Shown: positions 25,884 through 38,430, counted from the first letter of the stretch. The stretch: DNA of 64,000 bases from Ricinus communis (GCF_019578655.1 NC_063265.1:21562285-21626284); one strand, 5' to 3'. Notes: generated by a model from the sequence alone, not told the origin. A program made the numbers and translations.

Positions 25884-26476
25884 GAACCAGGTAGGGATGA
25901 CTATTTGTACCCTATTTCTTGGTATCCACCCAAACCTTACTCGATCAAATTTAGTAATACTCGAGCCAATATACTAAATGACTAATCTTCTTTAATGCAT
26001 AAAATTATAAATTTATTTAGCTTATATGTATATAACTTCTACAATTTATGTATATAAATATTAACTTTTTAATTCTATATATATGCAAACTAACTTTTGA
26101 CCATATTCTTTTTTAAAAAAAAAAAAGATTAGTAACTGATACATAAATCATGATAAAAATACATAAACAACTAATTAAACATAAATTTTTAAAATGAATA
26201 AATATCCATTTATTAATAAATAAATAAATAAATAATCTCTATAAAATATAATATTTTTTTATCATAATAATACTATCTTATAGAGGTTATATTATATTTT
26301 GATAACTACTTGGATAGTGAATTATTCACGGATTATCCGAAACTCTATCGTTATGAGGACGGGTTTAATATTTATTATCCAAATAGGTAATGGATAGACA
26401 TCCATCCTTTTTGGTATGGGTGAAAGTATAATACTACTTTATCCATACCCTACTTATCGCCATCCCTAGAACTAGC
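25884..26476. mobile_element. hAT-type element, tandem copy 3 (internally deleted)
   Basis: The element is 25892-26468 (577 bp), starting TAGGGATGAC with right-end reverse complement TAGGGATGGC. It is flanked by GAACCAGG (25884-25891) and GAACTAGC (26469-26476). Compared with copy 2 it has lost several hundred bases after the left 90 bases. Confidence 0.7.
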
Positions 26477-26610
26477 AATGATGAGTGGTAAGAAGGAGCT
26501 TGAGATGAGCAGCATGGTAATTTCCTTTAAATAATCATTCTTAATTTGCAGCATTTTCACTATTTTCTTAAATTTTTTCATTTATGTATAATTAAGAAAA
26601 ATTAATTATA

Positions 26611-27037
26611 CAGTAAATAAATAAAATACAGCAAATACATATAAGACTCTTTAATGCTTGTGCTAAATCCATTAAACATTTTGCAATTTCTACTGCCTGC
26701 ATAGCAAAAATCGCAAAAGACTTTAAGTATTAACATTAAAAGCTTGATTTCAAGCTATAGAATCATCTTTGTTATTCCACTATCTATTCAATCATCATCG
26801 AGTTCCAGCAACAGTGGCAGTTAAGTTATTCATTTCGAGCAATAATGGCATTTTATTTTAATTTGAATCCTATTTTTAGGTAATGAGGAAGGTGGATTGA
26901 CTTGTAGAGCAGAAGAGACAATCTTTATCCTTCTTTTCTAATGTATTAACGAGCCCACTTTTAGCTGATAGTCGTTTGTTCAATATTTTCATTTCTTTCA
27001 CGTGCAATCGATCGCTAAGTGTACTAGATATTGATTA
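26611..27037. other. Intergenic DNA, nothing recognised
   Basis: AT-rich sequence between the tandem block and the next LTR-like stretch. No coding or repeat structure was seen. Confidence 0.5.
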
Positions 27038-28060
27038 TCTCAAGTTATTTGCTCTTATGAATCAAGAAGAATGATTGAATTGGTGAACAGAGCAAGAATG
27101 AGAGATTAAAAATTTTGATTAAGAGAAAACAAAAAGAAGAGTGGCACACAAGAAATAATAATGGTTCAAGTATTAACAAACCCTACATCCACTCCCCAAT
27201 TTACAATTAGGTATTCACTATACTTGTGTCTTTATACTTGGAGTTTTCAAACTCACTCCCAACTTAGTATTTTAAGGCTCACACTAAACCTTACAACTTG
27301 TGTTTCTTAGGCTCACACACAACCCTTATAAGAGTTTTCCTAAGCTAACCCTTAAACCTTAACCTAAGTGTTTTGGCCAACACTCAAACCTTACAAGAGC
27401 ATTCAAGCTCTTACAACAACTAAAAATGAGAAATATTAATTGCAAGAAGGAAAGAATTGAATGCACAATATTGTGGACTTATAGAGGTTGTTGATCAACC
27501 TTAAATGACATTTTGATATGGTTTTTATAGCCTAAAAACCTCAAAGAGCCATTATGAGTAAATCTCTAAAAGTTCACACAATCTAACTTTAAGACACTGC
27601 ATTAAATATACTTGTCAAGATTCAAATCATAGTCGCGGTTCTTGAAATACTTCCAACGGCTATTTGATATGGCGGTATGGCATTGACAGCTTTCTAATAG
27701 GATCGTTAATAGTTCCTAACTGCTACTTCAGTCTTCAATTTTCATGGTCGCACCCTCCTAAGGTGCAGTCATCATTTCAAGCTTTTCTAAGCCAAAAACT
27801 TATGCCTTGAACCTTTTAATTTTCGTGATTGTGCCCTACATAGTGCGATCGCGATGTTGAGCAATTGTAGAATGAAAGTTGTTGCTATCAAATTGTCGAA
27901 TTTTGCAGTTGCAATTTTGAAGTACTTTACTTAACTTATGTTGCATCCATAAAACTCAAGAAAACTTAATTCAAGTATCAATTTATTTGTTAAGATCAAA
28001 AGATAAGGGAATAAGCCATTGTGACAAGGCACTTAGGCTAACACAAATAATTGTTATGGA
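27038..28060. mobile_element. Second solo-LTR-like sequence, related to 23041-24205
   Basis: It has the same plan as the insert at 23 kb: an opening GAAGAATGATTGAATTGGTG, a middle rich in CTCACAC/AACCTTACAA phrases, and an ending with ATTTGTTAAGATCAAAA. Both end phrases align with those of 23041-24205. No coding region or primer site is visible. Boundaries are approximate. Confidence 0.5.
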
Positions 28061-28399
28061 TGTAATAAATGTAAAATACACTACCATTTGACTTTTAATC
28101 TAGATGATTATGCAGATAATAAAATACTTAAAATATCTTAATTCTTATTAAGTTGATGCAGCTTTACTAAATAGTTGCACAAAGCTAATTAATGAGCTAA
28201 CGATTAAGCTAATAATGAATTAAGGATATAAAATTGAGCCATAAGCATGCAATTTTGAGCTAAGAACATATAATTAATAAGTTGCAATGTAAAAATAAGC
28301 TTAAAGAATAAAACTAGGAGCTAAATTTCTGTAAGCTAAGAGCGATAATGTAAAATATAAGCTAAAAAACTTGATTGCAATAAATAAACGTTGAAATAG

Positions 28400-30600
28400 T
28401 AACTGGTGTCAACATCCATTTTTCATATCTATATATCAAGAGAATTATGAAAAACCCAATGATGAGAGTTATTGCCTTTTTCGAGTCTCAAAAATTGAGA
28501 AGGGGAAAATCTAAAGAACGATGGGATTAATTGGATTTAAAATTACTTTTGTAGAATCAATTTGGACCCAATTGATAAAACTAATAAAGTCCGGAGGGTA
28601 ACGGCAGTTTTCATAAGTTAAGGGATTAAACTGTTAAAATTTTTAAAACTTTTGCTCCTTAGAGCCAATCGACTCTATGCACAGCCGAATCGGCTCTGCA
28701 CAAAATCGATCGACTTAGCATAGAGCCGAGTTGGCTCTGTGCAGAGACGATTGGCTCTGCACAGACTAATTAGCCAATTTTTTTTAATTTTGATGCTGTT
28801 TTATGTGTATTTTCTACCTAAAACGTTAAAAAGTGATAAAAATAAGAAAGTATTTATGATAATTATTGAAATTTTTAAATATTTATTATTGATAATTGTT
28901 TGAAATTAGAAATAAGTCCCTTTTTATTTGATATTAATCTAATAAAAGGAAAGGATAATTACAACCTATTTTTTAATAATTTAATAATTATCAATGCCTT
29001 CTAGGATTTTCTAACCCTACTCCTATAAATAGAATAGTATGGCCTAACTGTAGGGTTAGCGACATTCTTTTAAGCAACAAAGATGAAAAATTAGAGCAAA
29101 AAAGTTACATCGATACATATAGAGGGAAAATCCTTAGCAAGCCACTAAGAAAAAACTCCCAAATTAGAAAACTCATTGAAGAATAATAGAAACTTTTTTG
29201 AAAATCTAAAAAAAGCAGAACTACATTCTCATCCCCTCTTTGATTCAACAACTTCCTCATCTCTTGAGATTCATAAAATGATAACTAACGGTGACAACCT
29301 GAGAGTTCTCTTACATCAACATCTCTACTCTTCCCTTATTGCTTCAATTTTTATTGTTATTTATGAAAAAATATTAGAGATGTCTCTTTAATGATTATTC
29401 TACATAATTCCCATCGTTAGATTAGGATTCTTTTCTGTTTAGCATGTTGATTTTATTAGATTTTTAATTTCATAATAAGAACACCTAGGGTTTTAAATCT
29501 GATTCAATTATAGTTTCAAACTTGATTGAATAATACTAGATATAGTTAGGTTACATTTTTATTTTTATTTTTATTTTGTAACTATACATATTATGACTAT
29601 ATTTTCCCTTTGTGCATATAAAAATGGATTATGAGCGCGACAATTAGGAAAAACCACAAAAATCCACTCAAAGCCTCTAGAGCTGATTCGGCTGTGCATT
29701 GAGCCAATCGACTCTTCATCCTGAGCCCATCGGCTTTGTACATAATTAGGCCGATCTTCAATTTTCTTGATGTATTTTCACAATTCTAAGTTTTAGGGTT
29801 TTCTTTACGTTTTTTAGTTATAGGCGGGTTGTAATAGCTATATTTATTTTTTATTTTTTATTTTTTATTTTTATTTATGATGGATGCTCAAATATATGTT
29901 GTATGATTTCCTAATTAAAACTGCAGATAGACTTAGACTTTAAAATTGGATCTGGCATGTTAATTAAAATGATAATTGGTCTTTAGCTTAAAATCCATAT
30001 AGACTTAAAAGACTTTGTCATGCTTAGTTAAGTTAAAATTGAGGCCATAATTAGATTTAGGATTACTAAATTAGGCATCTTCACAAAAAGTAGTCAATTA
30101 GGCTTAAAGGCTGAAAATTAAAGCATAATTTGTAATTGGGCTAAGACTAGATAAGGGTCTTGTATGTAATTAATTAGTTAGGCTAATAACTTTGATGTAT
30201 GCGTTGGGCTTTAATAAAAATGGGCTAGATTTAGGTGGACCTCAGATGTTGTAGTTCTTGATATGTATTATATAACTGTTGCATTTATTGAGAATAGCCC
30301 GTTAAACAAAAAAATTAAAGACAAATATACACAAATAAGGAAGTTGACTTCCGGATCCATATTTGAATTTGTGACTTAAGCTTCTTTATGAAATTGAGAA
30401 ACATCACTCATTAGTAAAAGTGTCTCGGTTATCCGGGTGGCGATTTCCATCTCCGCGCTAGTTTTTGTGACTAATTAGCGTGTTCCCAATTAGGTTGAAA
30501 AGCCTCGCAGTGCCATAGTAGCTAAAGACACTTAGATGCGCGCCTGAAACCACCGCCCACAGCTGGAAAGCTTCCAGAATTTAATTGCATAAAGTAAATG
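28400..30600 (+). mobile_element. LTR-retrotransposon remnant (LTR promoter and leader, no coding region)
   Basis: A TATAAATA box lies at 29024-29031, followed by a leader-like stretch, as expected in an LTR. Two clusters of GAGCCGA/TCGGCTC half-sites flank it (28660-28775 and 29670-29755). The block at 30420-30560 (GTCTCGGTTATCCGGGTGGC; TCCATCTCCGCGCTAG) is much more GC-rich than its surroundings and resembles conserved leader DNA of plant gypsy-type elements as I remember them. No gag or pol is visible and I could not pair LTRs, so the family is unassigned. The ORF at 29176-29391 lies in the leader and lacks domains. Confidence 0.45.
28660..28775. repeat. Cluster of imperfect GAGCCGA-TCGGCTC palindromes
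   Basis: Within about 115 bases there are four or more half-sites: GAGCCAATCGACTC, AGCCGAATCGGCTCTGCAC, AGAGCCGAGTTGGCTCTGTG and GACGATTGGCTCTGCAC. Each is nearly self-complementary and linked by GCACA/TGTGC. A related cluster recurs near 29670-29755. Confidence 0.7.
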
Positions 30601-33316
30601 AGTTACAAAATGTAATTGAATATTGAGAAACATTTGAAAGGTTCGATCGAACTGTAAATTAAAGATTAATTTTCTAACTTAGAAATAATTTTTCTAATCT
30701 AAGAATAGTTTGACTAATCTAAGGATAAAAAATAAAGAAAGTTTATAGACTCTAGGTCTGTTTTTTATTTGTTTGTTGAAGTTTGCTCACTAGGAGATAC
30801 TTGTCTATTTATAAACTTTTATGGCTTGAGAAATGATCTGGCATGTTCTTCATCATTGGCTTGGTCCTCAATTCACTCATTATCTTAAGTGCACGCACTG
30901 TTACTTTTTATATTTTGCACATTGTTGATAAATATATAACTTTCTTACTCACTTACTTACTAGCATGTTGATAAATATATAACTTATTTAGTCACCTACT
31001 ACTTTCTTAACTTTTTGTCCACATTTCATTCCACTTTCTTCTTCTGCTCAACTTCTTTCTTTACATAATATACACGTACTTTATCTTTTTTGAATATACT
31101 TCACTTTCACACCACTTCCTCATTAGTTGACACTTGTCTTCCTTCTTTTTCACTTCATAAAAACGTGCTTCAAGTTTTCAGAAGACTCTGAAATTGATTT
31201 TTCATCTTCTTGATTCCTTATTTTTCACATATGAATAATTCTTATGAATCACTAAACCAACTCTAGAAAAATGGCTTGAGAATTTACTCATAGCTCAGAA
31301 TTTCAAAAATGAGCTAAAATTTCAGAATTTGAATAAAAGTTACAGAAATTATTTTATAAATCTAATGAAATTTAATAGAGTTGGATCAATGCTTAATTTA
31401 AATATAAATAAATCTATTTACTTTTATGTGAAATGAAGGATTTAAATTTTAAATTATTAAATAGTTAATTTAAATACGCAAAATTACACTTTATTATTAT
31501 TATTTTTGATCTTTGAAGAGAACTACAACAAAATAGTTTTTCTTTATCTCTACCTTTTCTCTTTATTTCTCATTCGTTGAATATTTTCTTATGTGACCCT
31601 TAATTCCAGAAACAAATTAGAAGGGATTTCAATGATAACATGTTCATCCGTACACATAGTTTGTGGTTCATATTTATCTACAATAATTTCTATTCTAAGA
31701 TAATAAAAGTAAAAAAATATTGTAATCCCTATTGTAAAAAAAGATTGTGCTGAACAGATCTTACATGCGATAATTGAATTCACCGGAATTATAAGGAAGC
31801 CGTTTAGGTATTGTGAATGATTGGAGATTAATCTTGAAATATTTTTTCTAACAAATAGGGCTAGAATAACCTGATTAAAATGGGCATAATTATTATTTAT
31901 CTTCTAATATTTACTTTAATATATTATTTGTTCTATTATTATTTTTATTATATAAATTTATTTTATATTTTTATAAAATTAGCTATTATTCATCTGAAGT
32001 TAAAACTAATGCAATTAAATAATTAACAATGAGGGTGAAACTATTAACCTTACTAGAAGTAATAGTTAATTCTATAATAGATTAGTTTTGTATAATAAAA
32101 ATTATTAATTATTACTTTCTTATTACTCTAAATTTTAATAACTTAATCATAATAAATTTAAATATTTTAAAAACTACTTACGTCTAGAGTGATATTATTA
32201 AATTACTGCATAATTTAATTCTAAAATTAGTAAAATAATAATAATTATTTTTTAGATACTAAAATTAAATTATATTAAAAATTAAAAATTTATTCTAATT
32301 TAATAAATATTAATCAGAGACAAATTTAATATTTAATAAAAAAATTTAAAAATTATAGAATAATTTTTTGTTAATTTAATCTTTTTACTGTTAATTTTAG
32401 TAAGGTATAATAATTAATTTTATAAAAATATAAAAAAATAAAATATAATAAAAACCACATAAAAAGCAACTAATGTATTAGATTAAGATATCAAAAAGTA
32501 AATAGTAAATGCCCATCAAATATATTAACAGGCCAAGGTTCCTTTTCCTTTTTCCATAAGACAATTAATTATTTGTGTCCCACTTCTGATGCTTCATAAT
32601 GGATGATTGAAAAGAATGATGAAGAAAAACAAAGGTGGAAACGAAAATGATGTAATATAAGACAGAATGGTTCCAATCATTTTGTGTTTTAAAACAAAAC
32701 CCCAGGCCATTATTTTTATATTATTTGCTTTTTGGAAAGAGAAGAAGATGTAACATGTTTGATAGAGGGAGAGGATACATTGCATTGGGCAGAAAAGGTT
32801 TATGCATCAACTCGTTATATCGTTGGAGTAAGGCATCATAATAAATTGACTTCTTGAAGTTGACACTCTTATGGGTTTCAAATCACTGAAGGGACTACAA
32901 TATTTATTTAATAAAATAATTTTTTTTTTAAAGTATCATTTTTATAACTAGAATTTTTAACTTATAATACTAATTATTTTTATTTTTATTTTTAATTTTT
33001 ATCTTTTCCTTATTCTTTTATATAAAATTATTTTTTTGTCAAAAAATATTATAATAAATTAAACAATATAATACTTTTTATATTAATATATTTACATTCA
33101 TATTTTTTTTATAATCACTGAAAAGCTTTTATATATTATAAATTTTTTTTTATATAATTGCAACTATTCTATTTTATCTCAATTAAATTAATCGAAAGAT
33201 CATTGACATAACATTAAATACTAATAATAATAATTTAAATAAATTAATTAGTTGTTTTATATAGTCAATTAACTCTCATAACACTCCTACTTATTATTAC
33301 CATGTGAAGCTTGTTA
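30601..33316. other. AT-rich intergenic DNA
   Basis: No gene is visible over 2.7 kb. The patch at 32520-32830 is a little less AT-rich but has no recognisable ORF; the minus-strand frames 31589-31783 and 32594-32785 have no domain. Confidence 0.55.
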
Positions 33317-33856
33317 GGGTAAAGTTTAAAAGACTACCATGTGGTTTGGCGCTTTTACATTAGGGAGACAGAAATATTTTATTTATCAAAGGAGTAATGT
33401 GCATTTTATTTTATTTTATTTTTTGTACCTTTTTAGTACATATTTATGTTTTTATTCTTTTTTTTATATAGTTTTGCATGTATTTAACTTGAACTATTAC
33501 TAAATTATAATTTTATAAGTAATACAACGTCTAACAATACATTATAGAATTCATAAATAAATTTAAATTTTATTTCAAAAAAGTATTTTCTAAATTTTTT
33601 AAAATTAAAAATATATTTTAGTAATTTATTATGATCATAAAATATCTAGTCAGATACAAAATTACTTAAAAATAATTATTTTATCAAAAATTTATATTTT
33701 AATTAATATATATATTTTAAAAAATAAAAAGAAATGGTATGTACTTAATAAATGCTATAAAAGGTAAAATATATGTAAATCATTTGATACAAATAATACT
33801 ACTGTTCCTCAAATATAAAAGCGTCAAATCATATAGTAACTTCTTAAACTTTACTC
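33317..33856. mobile_element. MITE with ~55-bp inverted termini
   Basis: The left end GGGTAAAGTTTAAAAGACTA (33317) through TTTGGCGCTTTTACATTAGG is matched by the reverse complement of the right end (33801-33856): GAGTAAAGTTTAAGAAGTTA through TTTGACGCTTTTATATTTGA. The interior is AT-rich and non-coding. The GGG start and length suggest a small Mutator-like MITE, but the flanking 9-mers (AGCTTGTTA, TTATAATTA) do not match well, so a target duplication is not established. Confidence 0.6.
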
Positions 33857-34686
33857 TTATAATTATTAAAAATTAAAAAAATTAATTGTTTCTTTTAGTT
33901 TAACATTTTTTTATTTTTAATCAGTAATATGCTCAGTTATGTTTTTTAAAAAGAAAGTAATATTCTAGCTTTGAAATTTTGTTATAAATTTAATAAAATT
34001 TTAATTAATGCATAAATTAAAACTAGACTATTTTTTTGTAATGAAAAATAATTTCTTTTACATGCACTGCATGTGAATATTAAGTATTTAATTCGTTATA
34101 ACTTAAAAAATAAAATAGTATGTAATATTTTAAATTTATCATCATAAAACAATTAATAGTGCTCTTTTAATTAATTTTTGTGTTCCTCTCCCTTTACACT
34201 TTTATATAAGTTATAATAATTATAATAATTTGTTAAAATTTATTATACTCATTCATATTATACTAATTAAAATTTATTATACTAGTCATTTTAAATTATT
34301 AAAATTTAATAATAATTAATTGCCTACTTAAATATTGCAGGTATTTTTGTTATCATTGCAATTATAAATTTATTCTCAATATGTATTTTTAATATAATCT
34401 AAATTTTCCTCACTTCATAATTCAAATAGATCTTTATATGAGATTAACTTTTATAGATGAAAATATATGTAACAAACAATAAAATTTCAAGATAAGTGAA
34501 GTTAATAGTATTTAATATGTTAAATTAATACTATTTCTAATATTTTAAGATTTTTATCATAATCTAAAAAATTTATAACAATAGGTTAACAAAAAATAAA
34601 CTTATTAACCTAATAAATTTTATTAACATAATTATGTAATAATTATCAAAATTAAATAAAATTATTTTGTATCTAAATGGATGTTA

Positions 34687-34748
<62 letters not shown>

Positions 34749-35130
34749 TAAAAACTGAAGATGGTAATAATGTACAACACTAAATATTTATTTATTTAAC
34801 TCATATTATATAATAATATTTCCTATTTTATTCTTATTGGATGCTTTATTTTGTTCTATGCACAAGCTAATATAAGTTCTTAATAGATATTCTAATTATT
34901 TAAAAGAGTGTTAATAATGAAATAAACAAAAACTTTCTTTAAAAAGTCACGAATAATCAGGAAATTTTGCAAAATTGATATTAAGAGAAGCACATTCAAA
35001 GCTAAAATAATTAAAACTTAATTTTAATGACATTAGCTAATTCAACTAATTAATAATAATCTTCAATTTGAAAGAAATTAAATTAGTTTTCAAATTAATC
35101 AAACTCAAGGTTTTTTTGGAATGATATAAG
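33857..35130. other. AT-rich intergenic DNA with (TA)n microsatellite
   Basis: A pure TA tract of about 57 bases spans 34690-34746. Nothing else is recognised. Confidence 0.6.
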
Positions 35131-35689
35131 TACAGGAATCAGGTTCAATTTGGTCCTCAAACTTTTCAGTCACACTTAATTTGGCTTCTTTTTTATATTT
35201 ATGGTCAATTTAACTCTTAAACTTTTCAAATATGTTTGATTTAGCCATTTTTAGCAAGTCATTCAACACGCTATAGCAAAAGCATGAAGAAAATGTCAAA
35301 TTGAATATGAACGATAAGTTGTTGGCAGAATTGAATCCGAGCAACAAGTTGATGGGGTCAAGTTGAATTTTATTTTATTTTTAAGTTGAAAATTAAAAAT
35401 AATAAGTAATTTTAAAAAAAATTATGATAAGTCTATTAAAACCATCAAAACCAACTTGTCACAGCCATCAATATCTTTTTGCCACTACCACCAATCTCTT
35501 TTTAAATAAAAAATCACCAACATCATCATAAGAAAAGAAAATAAAAGCATAGATGAGAATTTACAATCACCACCATCATCGTCTCTTTATCAGCCTACGT
35601 TCTAATTAGCTCCATCCATCAATTAAAGAAATAATATATGCACAATCACCATCCACTTGAGCAAGCCAACCTTCTCTTGCCCAACCAAC

Positions 35690-36600
35690 TCTACTGTTGA
35701 TAGGGCTAGAGCGCATAGTAAGCATTGTTGCAGTATAGCACGGTAGTAGCACATTAGATTGGGGGCAGTTAGCGTGCATTAGCATTAGTGCATTAGATTA
35801 GAGTGTTGCATGTTGTCTTACTAGTGCCTTTCTTTAGGGCTATTGCCTTTGTAATTTAGCCCTTGTCCTTCTCGCGCTATAGCTTATGGGCCCTTTCCTA
35901 GCTTATTCTTCTCTTTCTTCGGTAGGCGGGATCAAATGAGGATGTGGGGGAAATACCTTTTAAACTAAATTGCATTTGGTTCATTCATTTGCTTTCTTTT
36001 TATTTGATTCTAAGGAATGGAACTTGCCCTAGTCCGTAGTAAATAGAGGTGGAGCAAAGGCAATGGAGCCTACTGCGGTTTGAGTTGCAAATAACATTCC
36101 TCTTTTTGTGCCCCTGAATCCACAAGTGCTAGCGAAGGATTAAGAAATCACTCGATCCCCTAATATCTATAATGGTCATAATATTACTGTCGAAACTTGC
36201 TTGAACGTGAATAACTCCTTTGGTATGCGAATTTAACACAATATAACAAATTCCTTATCTGTTTTTATTTAGATATACTTATTTGAATTGAAAAATAAAG
36301 GCTCCATTCTGATTTCCATTTATTTGTTATTGGTTTCAAATTAATAATTTCAATTGGTCTTTTTTAATAGAGTAGGATTTGTTATGACTTTTTGATCTAG
36401 GTTGGAGTAACCATTTTATTTCGAAACAAAAGTATCATATGATAATTCCTTTGGATGATGTTGTTTTTTATCTTCAAACTTCAAACCCATCTCTTTTGCA
36501 TGGACTAATTCATTGTAATAGCTTTAGTCATATGCTCTATATAAATGGAATAGAAGATGAAGTCTTCTGCGACAAAGAAATATAGGGCCAGAAAAGGAGA
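35690..36600. other. Organelle-derived DNA patch
   Basis: Base composition changes abruptly from the surrounding AT-rich DNA. Part of it (36072-36229) is plastid rps11. The 35700-36070 stretch (for example CTTCGGTAGGCGGGATCAAA) has the even base composition of plant mitochondrial DNA, but I could not identify a gene in it. The likely interpretation is a nuclear copy of organelle DNA, possibly mitochondrial DNA that itself carries plastid sequence. Confidence 0.5.
36072..36229 (-). pseudogene. rps11: Plastid rps11 fragment (nuclear copy)
   Basis: The minus strand reads GVIHVQASFDSNIMTI-DIRG before a shifted frame that gives TCGFRGTKRG-like and FATQTAVG-like pieces. This is the middle of chloroplast ribosomal protein S11 (30S subunit, decoding platform), whose conserved text is GVIHVQASFNNTI. 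About 50 codons remain of roughly 138. Stops and a frameshift make it non-functional. Homology stops abruptly on both sides. Confidence 0.65.
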
Positions 36601-36687
36601 AGGTTGTGAAGGACGGTTAATATTTTATTATAATTATTATAATTTAATATATACATTATAATTATACTAATTTTATTCTAATCTAAT

Positions 36688-36723
<36 letters not shown>

Positions 36724-37325
36724 TATATTAGAATTATATTCTAATTTAATATTTAATATTATATTTATATAAAATATAATTATATTAAAATAATTTAATT
36801 AAAATATTAAAATAAATGTATAGATTTACTTTATTTATTTACTTATTCTTTTTGATAGATCTATCTTATCCATATAGTAGCTCATTTAGGAATTTAGACT
36901 TATCAGCATTCAGAAATACATCAATCCATCACTGTAAAGAAATGGATGCAATTTAGGAGACCAAAGTCAATGCTAGTATCGACACCAAAATCACACCATC
37001 ATCAACTTCTATATTTGCTCAATCAACTAATTAAAAATTTAAAATATATAAAAATTAATTTATAAATTCAATTAAGTCATTAAATTAATTATAATTAAAT
37101 TATTTTTTAAAAGGTCAAACTGAGCCTACATAAAAAGTTAACTGACCAAATTAAGCCAGCATTAAACTCGTGGTCAAATTAATTTTTATAGTGTGTGCAA
37201 CTCACTATCTTAAAAAAGAACTAAATTGAACTTATTCGAACACTTTAAAGATTAAAATGGCTGTAAAATATATCTTTTTTTTAAAAATGATTGAAAATTT
37301 TGAAAGCCAAATTGAACTTTATTTT

Positions 37326-38054
37326 CATAAGTAAATATAAAATACAAAAAATAATTTGTAATTACTTTGCATATTGATGAGAGCCAAACGTCTTTTAGGT
37401 TTTTGCCCCTTTATTACTTATTATGAAAAGGAAAAGACAGAAAAAAGAAGATAAGAAAACAGTATTAAGCAAATATATTCTCTAAAAAAAACAATGTATT
37501 AAGCAATTAATGTCTAGTGTTGGTTTTAGGTTTTTCTTCGTAGTTGTTGGATTATTATACGGAGGATCATGTTTTGGTGCCCTCACAAAGTTGGATGGCT
37601 TGCTCAGTCTAAATTCCTTACGGGGCCGCTGTTGATTCTGTAAGAGATTTGAGCCCTATTAAGCTTAGATCATAATTGAATTCATCCTGTCGGGAATTAT
37701 TCGAGATTCAGCTAAATAAAAACTTATTTAAATCCGTTTAATGAGCTTTATTTAAATAAAAAAATAAATTTCTTAAAAATATGTTAAAATTAATAATAAA
37801 AAATCTATTGTGTAAAATGTTTGCTTTAGAAATATTATTTTCTTAACTTGTTTATAGTATAATTATTTTTCAATTATTTTTTCGATTATCTTTTAAGGTA
37901 TTCAAAATATCCATAAAAAGCTAAAAATCAATCGAAACGATAAATTTAAAAAAATAAAAAAATTTATATTTTTAATATTTTAGCACTGTTAAAATAAAAA
38001 ATATAAATTTGATAAAGAAATATAGATATTTCTAATATTTCTCATAAAGAAATC
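37326..38054. other. AT-rich intergenic DNA
   Basis: No gene is visible. A less AT-rich patch at 37540-37680 (GGAGGATCATGTTTTGGTGC) has no recognisable ORF. Confidence 0.5.
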
Positions 38055-38059
38055 AAATT

Positions 38060-38418
38060 TATTAGAAACTAAGGTCATCAAACCTATAGAGATAAGGCGT
38101 GGGCATACCTTATAGAGTTGTATGGTGCAAATAGAGTAAGTTTGGTCAGAATACTTGCAGAGATAAGACGTAGGCACACCTAATAGAGTTTATGGTGCAA
38201 ATAGATTAAGTTTTATCAAAAGACTTGCAGAGACAAAACGTGGATACCCCAGATATAAGTTTAGTATGTATATTCCTTGTTATATTATGTAAATCTCCTT
38301 GATTGCTGAAAATTATTATATTATGTAAATCATTAATTGTTGGGATTAGATAGAATCTTGTACTGTATAACCTATTTCCATTAATGAGGAAAATAAATGA
38401 TTGATACAAAAATTAACA
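38060..38418 (+). repeat. 5' LTR of the copia element
   Basis: Aligns with 41918-42380. It starts TATTAGAAACTAAGGTCA rather than with the canonical TG, and ends CA. Two and a half ~71-bp tandem units (starts at 38073, 38144 and 38214) fill the first two thirds, one unit fewer than in the 3' LTR. Confidence 0.88.
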
Positions 38419-38430
38419 TGATAGCAGAGT
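38419..38430 (+). other. Degraded primer binding site
   Basis: TGATAGCAGAGT directly follows the 5' LTR and differs at a few positions from the tRNA-Met primer site TGGTATCAGAGC used by copia elements. Confidence 0.7.

Larger units (their letters stand above)
22265..26610 (+). repeat. Three tandem copies of a ~1.2-kb block carrying a nested hAT element
   Basis: Three direct copies are seen: about 22265-24640 (enlarged by an insertion), 24641-25815 and 25816-26610. Each contains, in order, the right end of the first hAT element, TCAATT(T/A)GAG, a GTTAGCATA(G/T)GAGAAC-type spacer, a second hAT element, and a flank with GGAGCTTGAGATGAGCA and GCATGGTAATTTCCTTTAAA. Since the flank and the nested element repeat together, the block was duplicated after the second element had inserted. 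Copy 3 lacks an internal part. Confidence 0.8.
35137..37325. mobile_element. Inverted-repeat non-autonomous element carrying organelle DNA
   Basis: The left end has GTTCAATTTGGTCCTCAAAC (35143), and the reverse complement of the right end has GTTCAATTTGGCTTTCAAAA (about 37300-37320). Inside the left arm is a CACCACCATCATCGTC-type triplet stretch like that of the element at 2525-3630. The centre (about 35690-36600) is clearly richer in GC and partly plastid-derived. Superfamily and target duplication are unresolved. Confidence 0.4.

Noticed and set aside
33308..33865. 9-bp target duplication around the MITE
   Set aside because: The flanking 9-mers agree at only four positions, so the duplication was not claimed.
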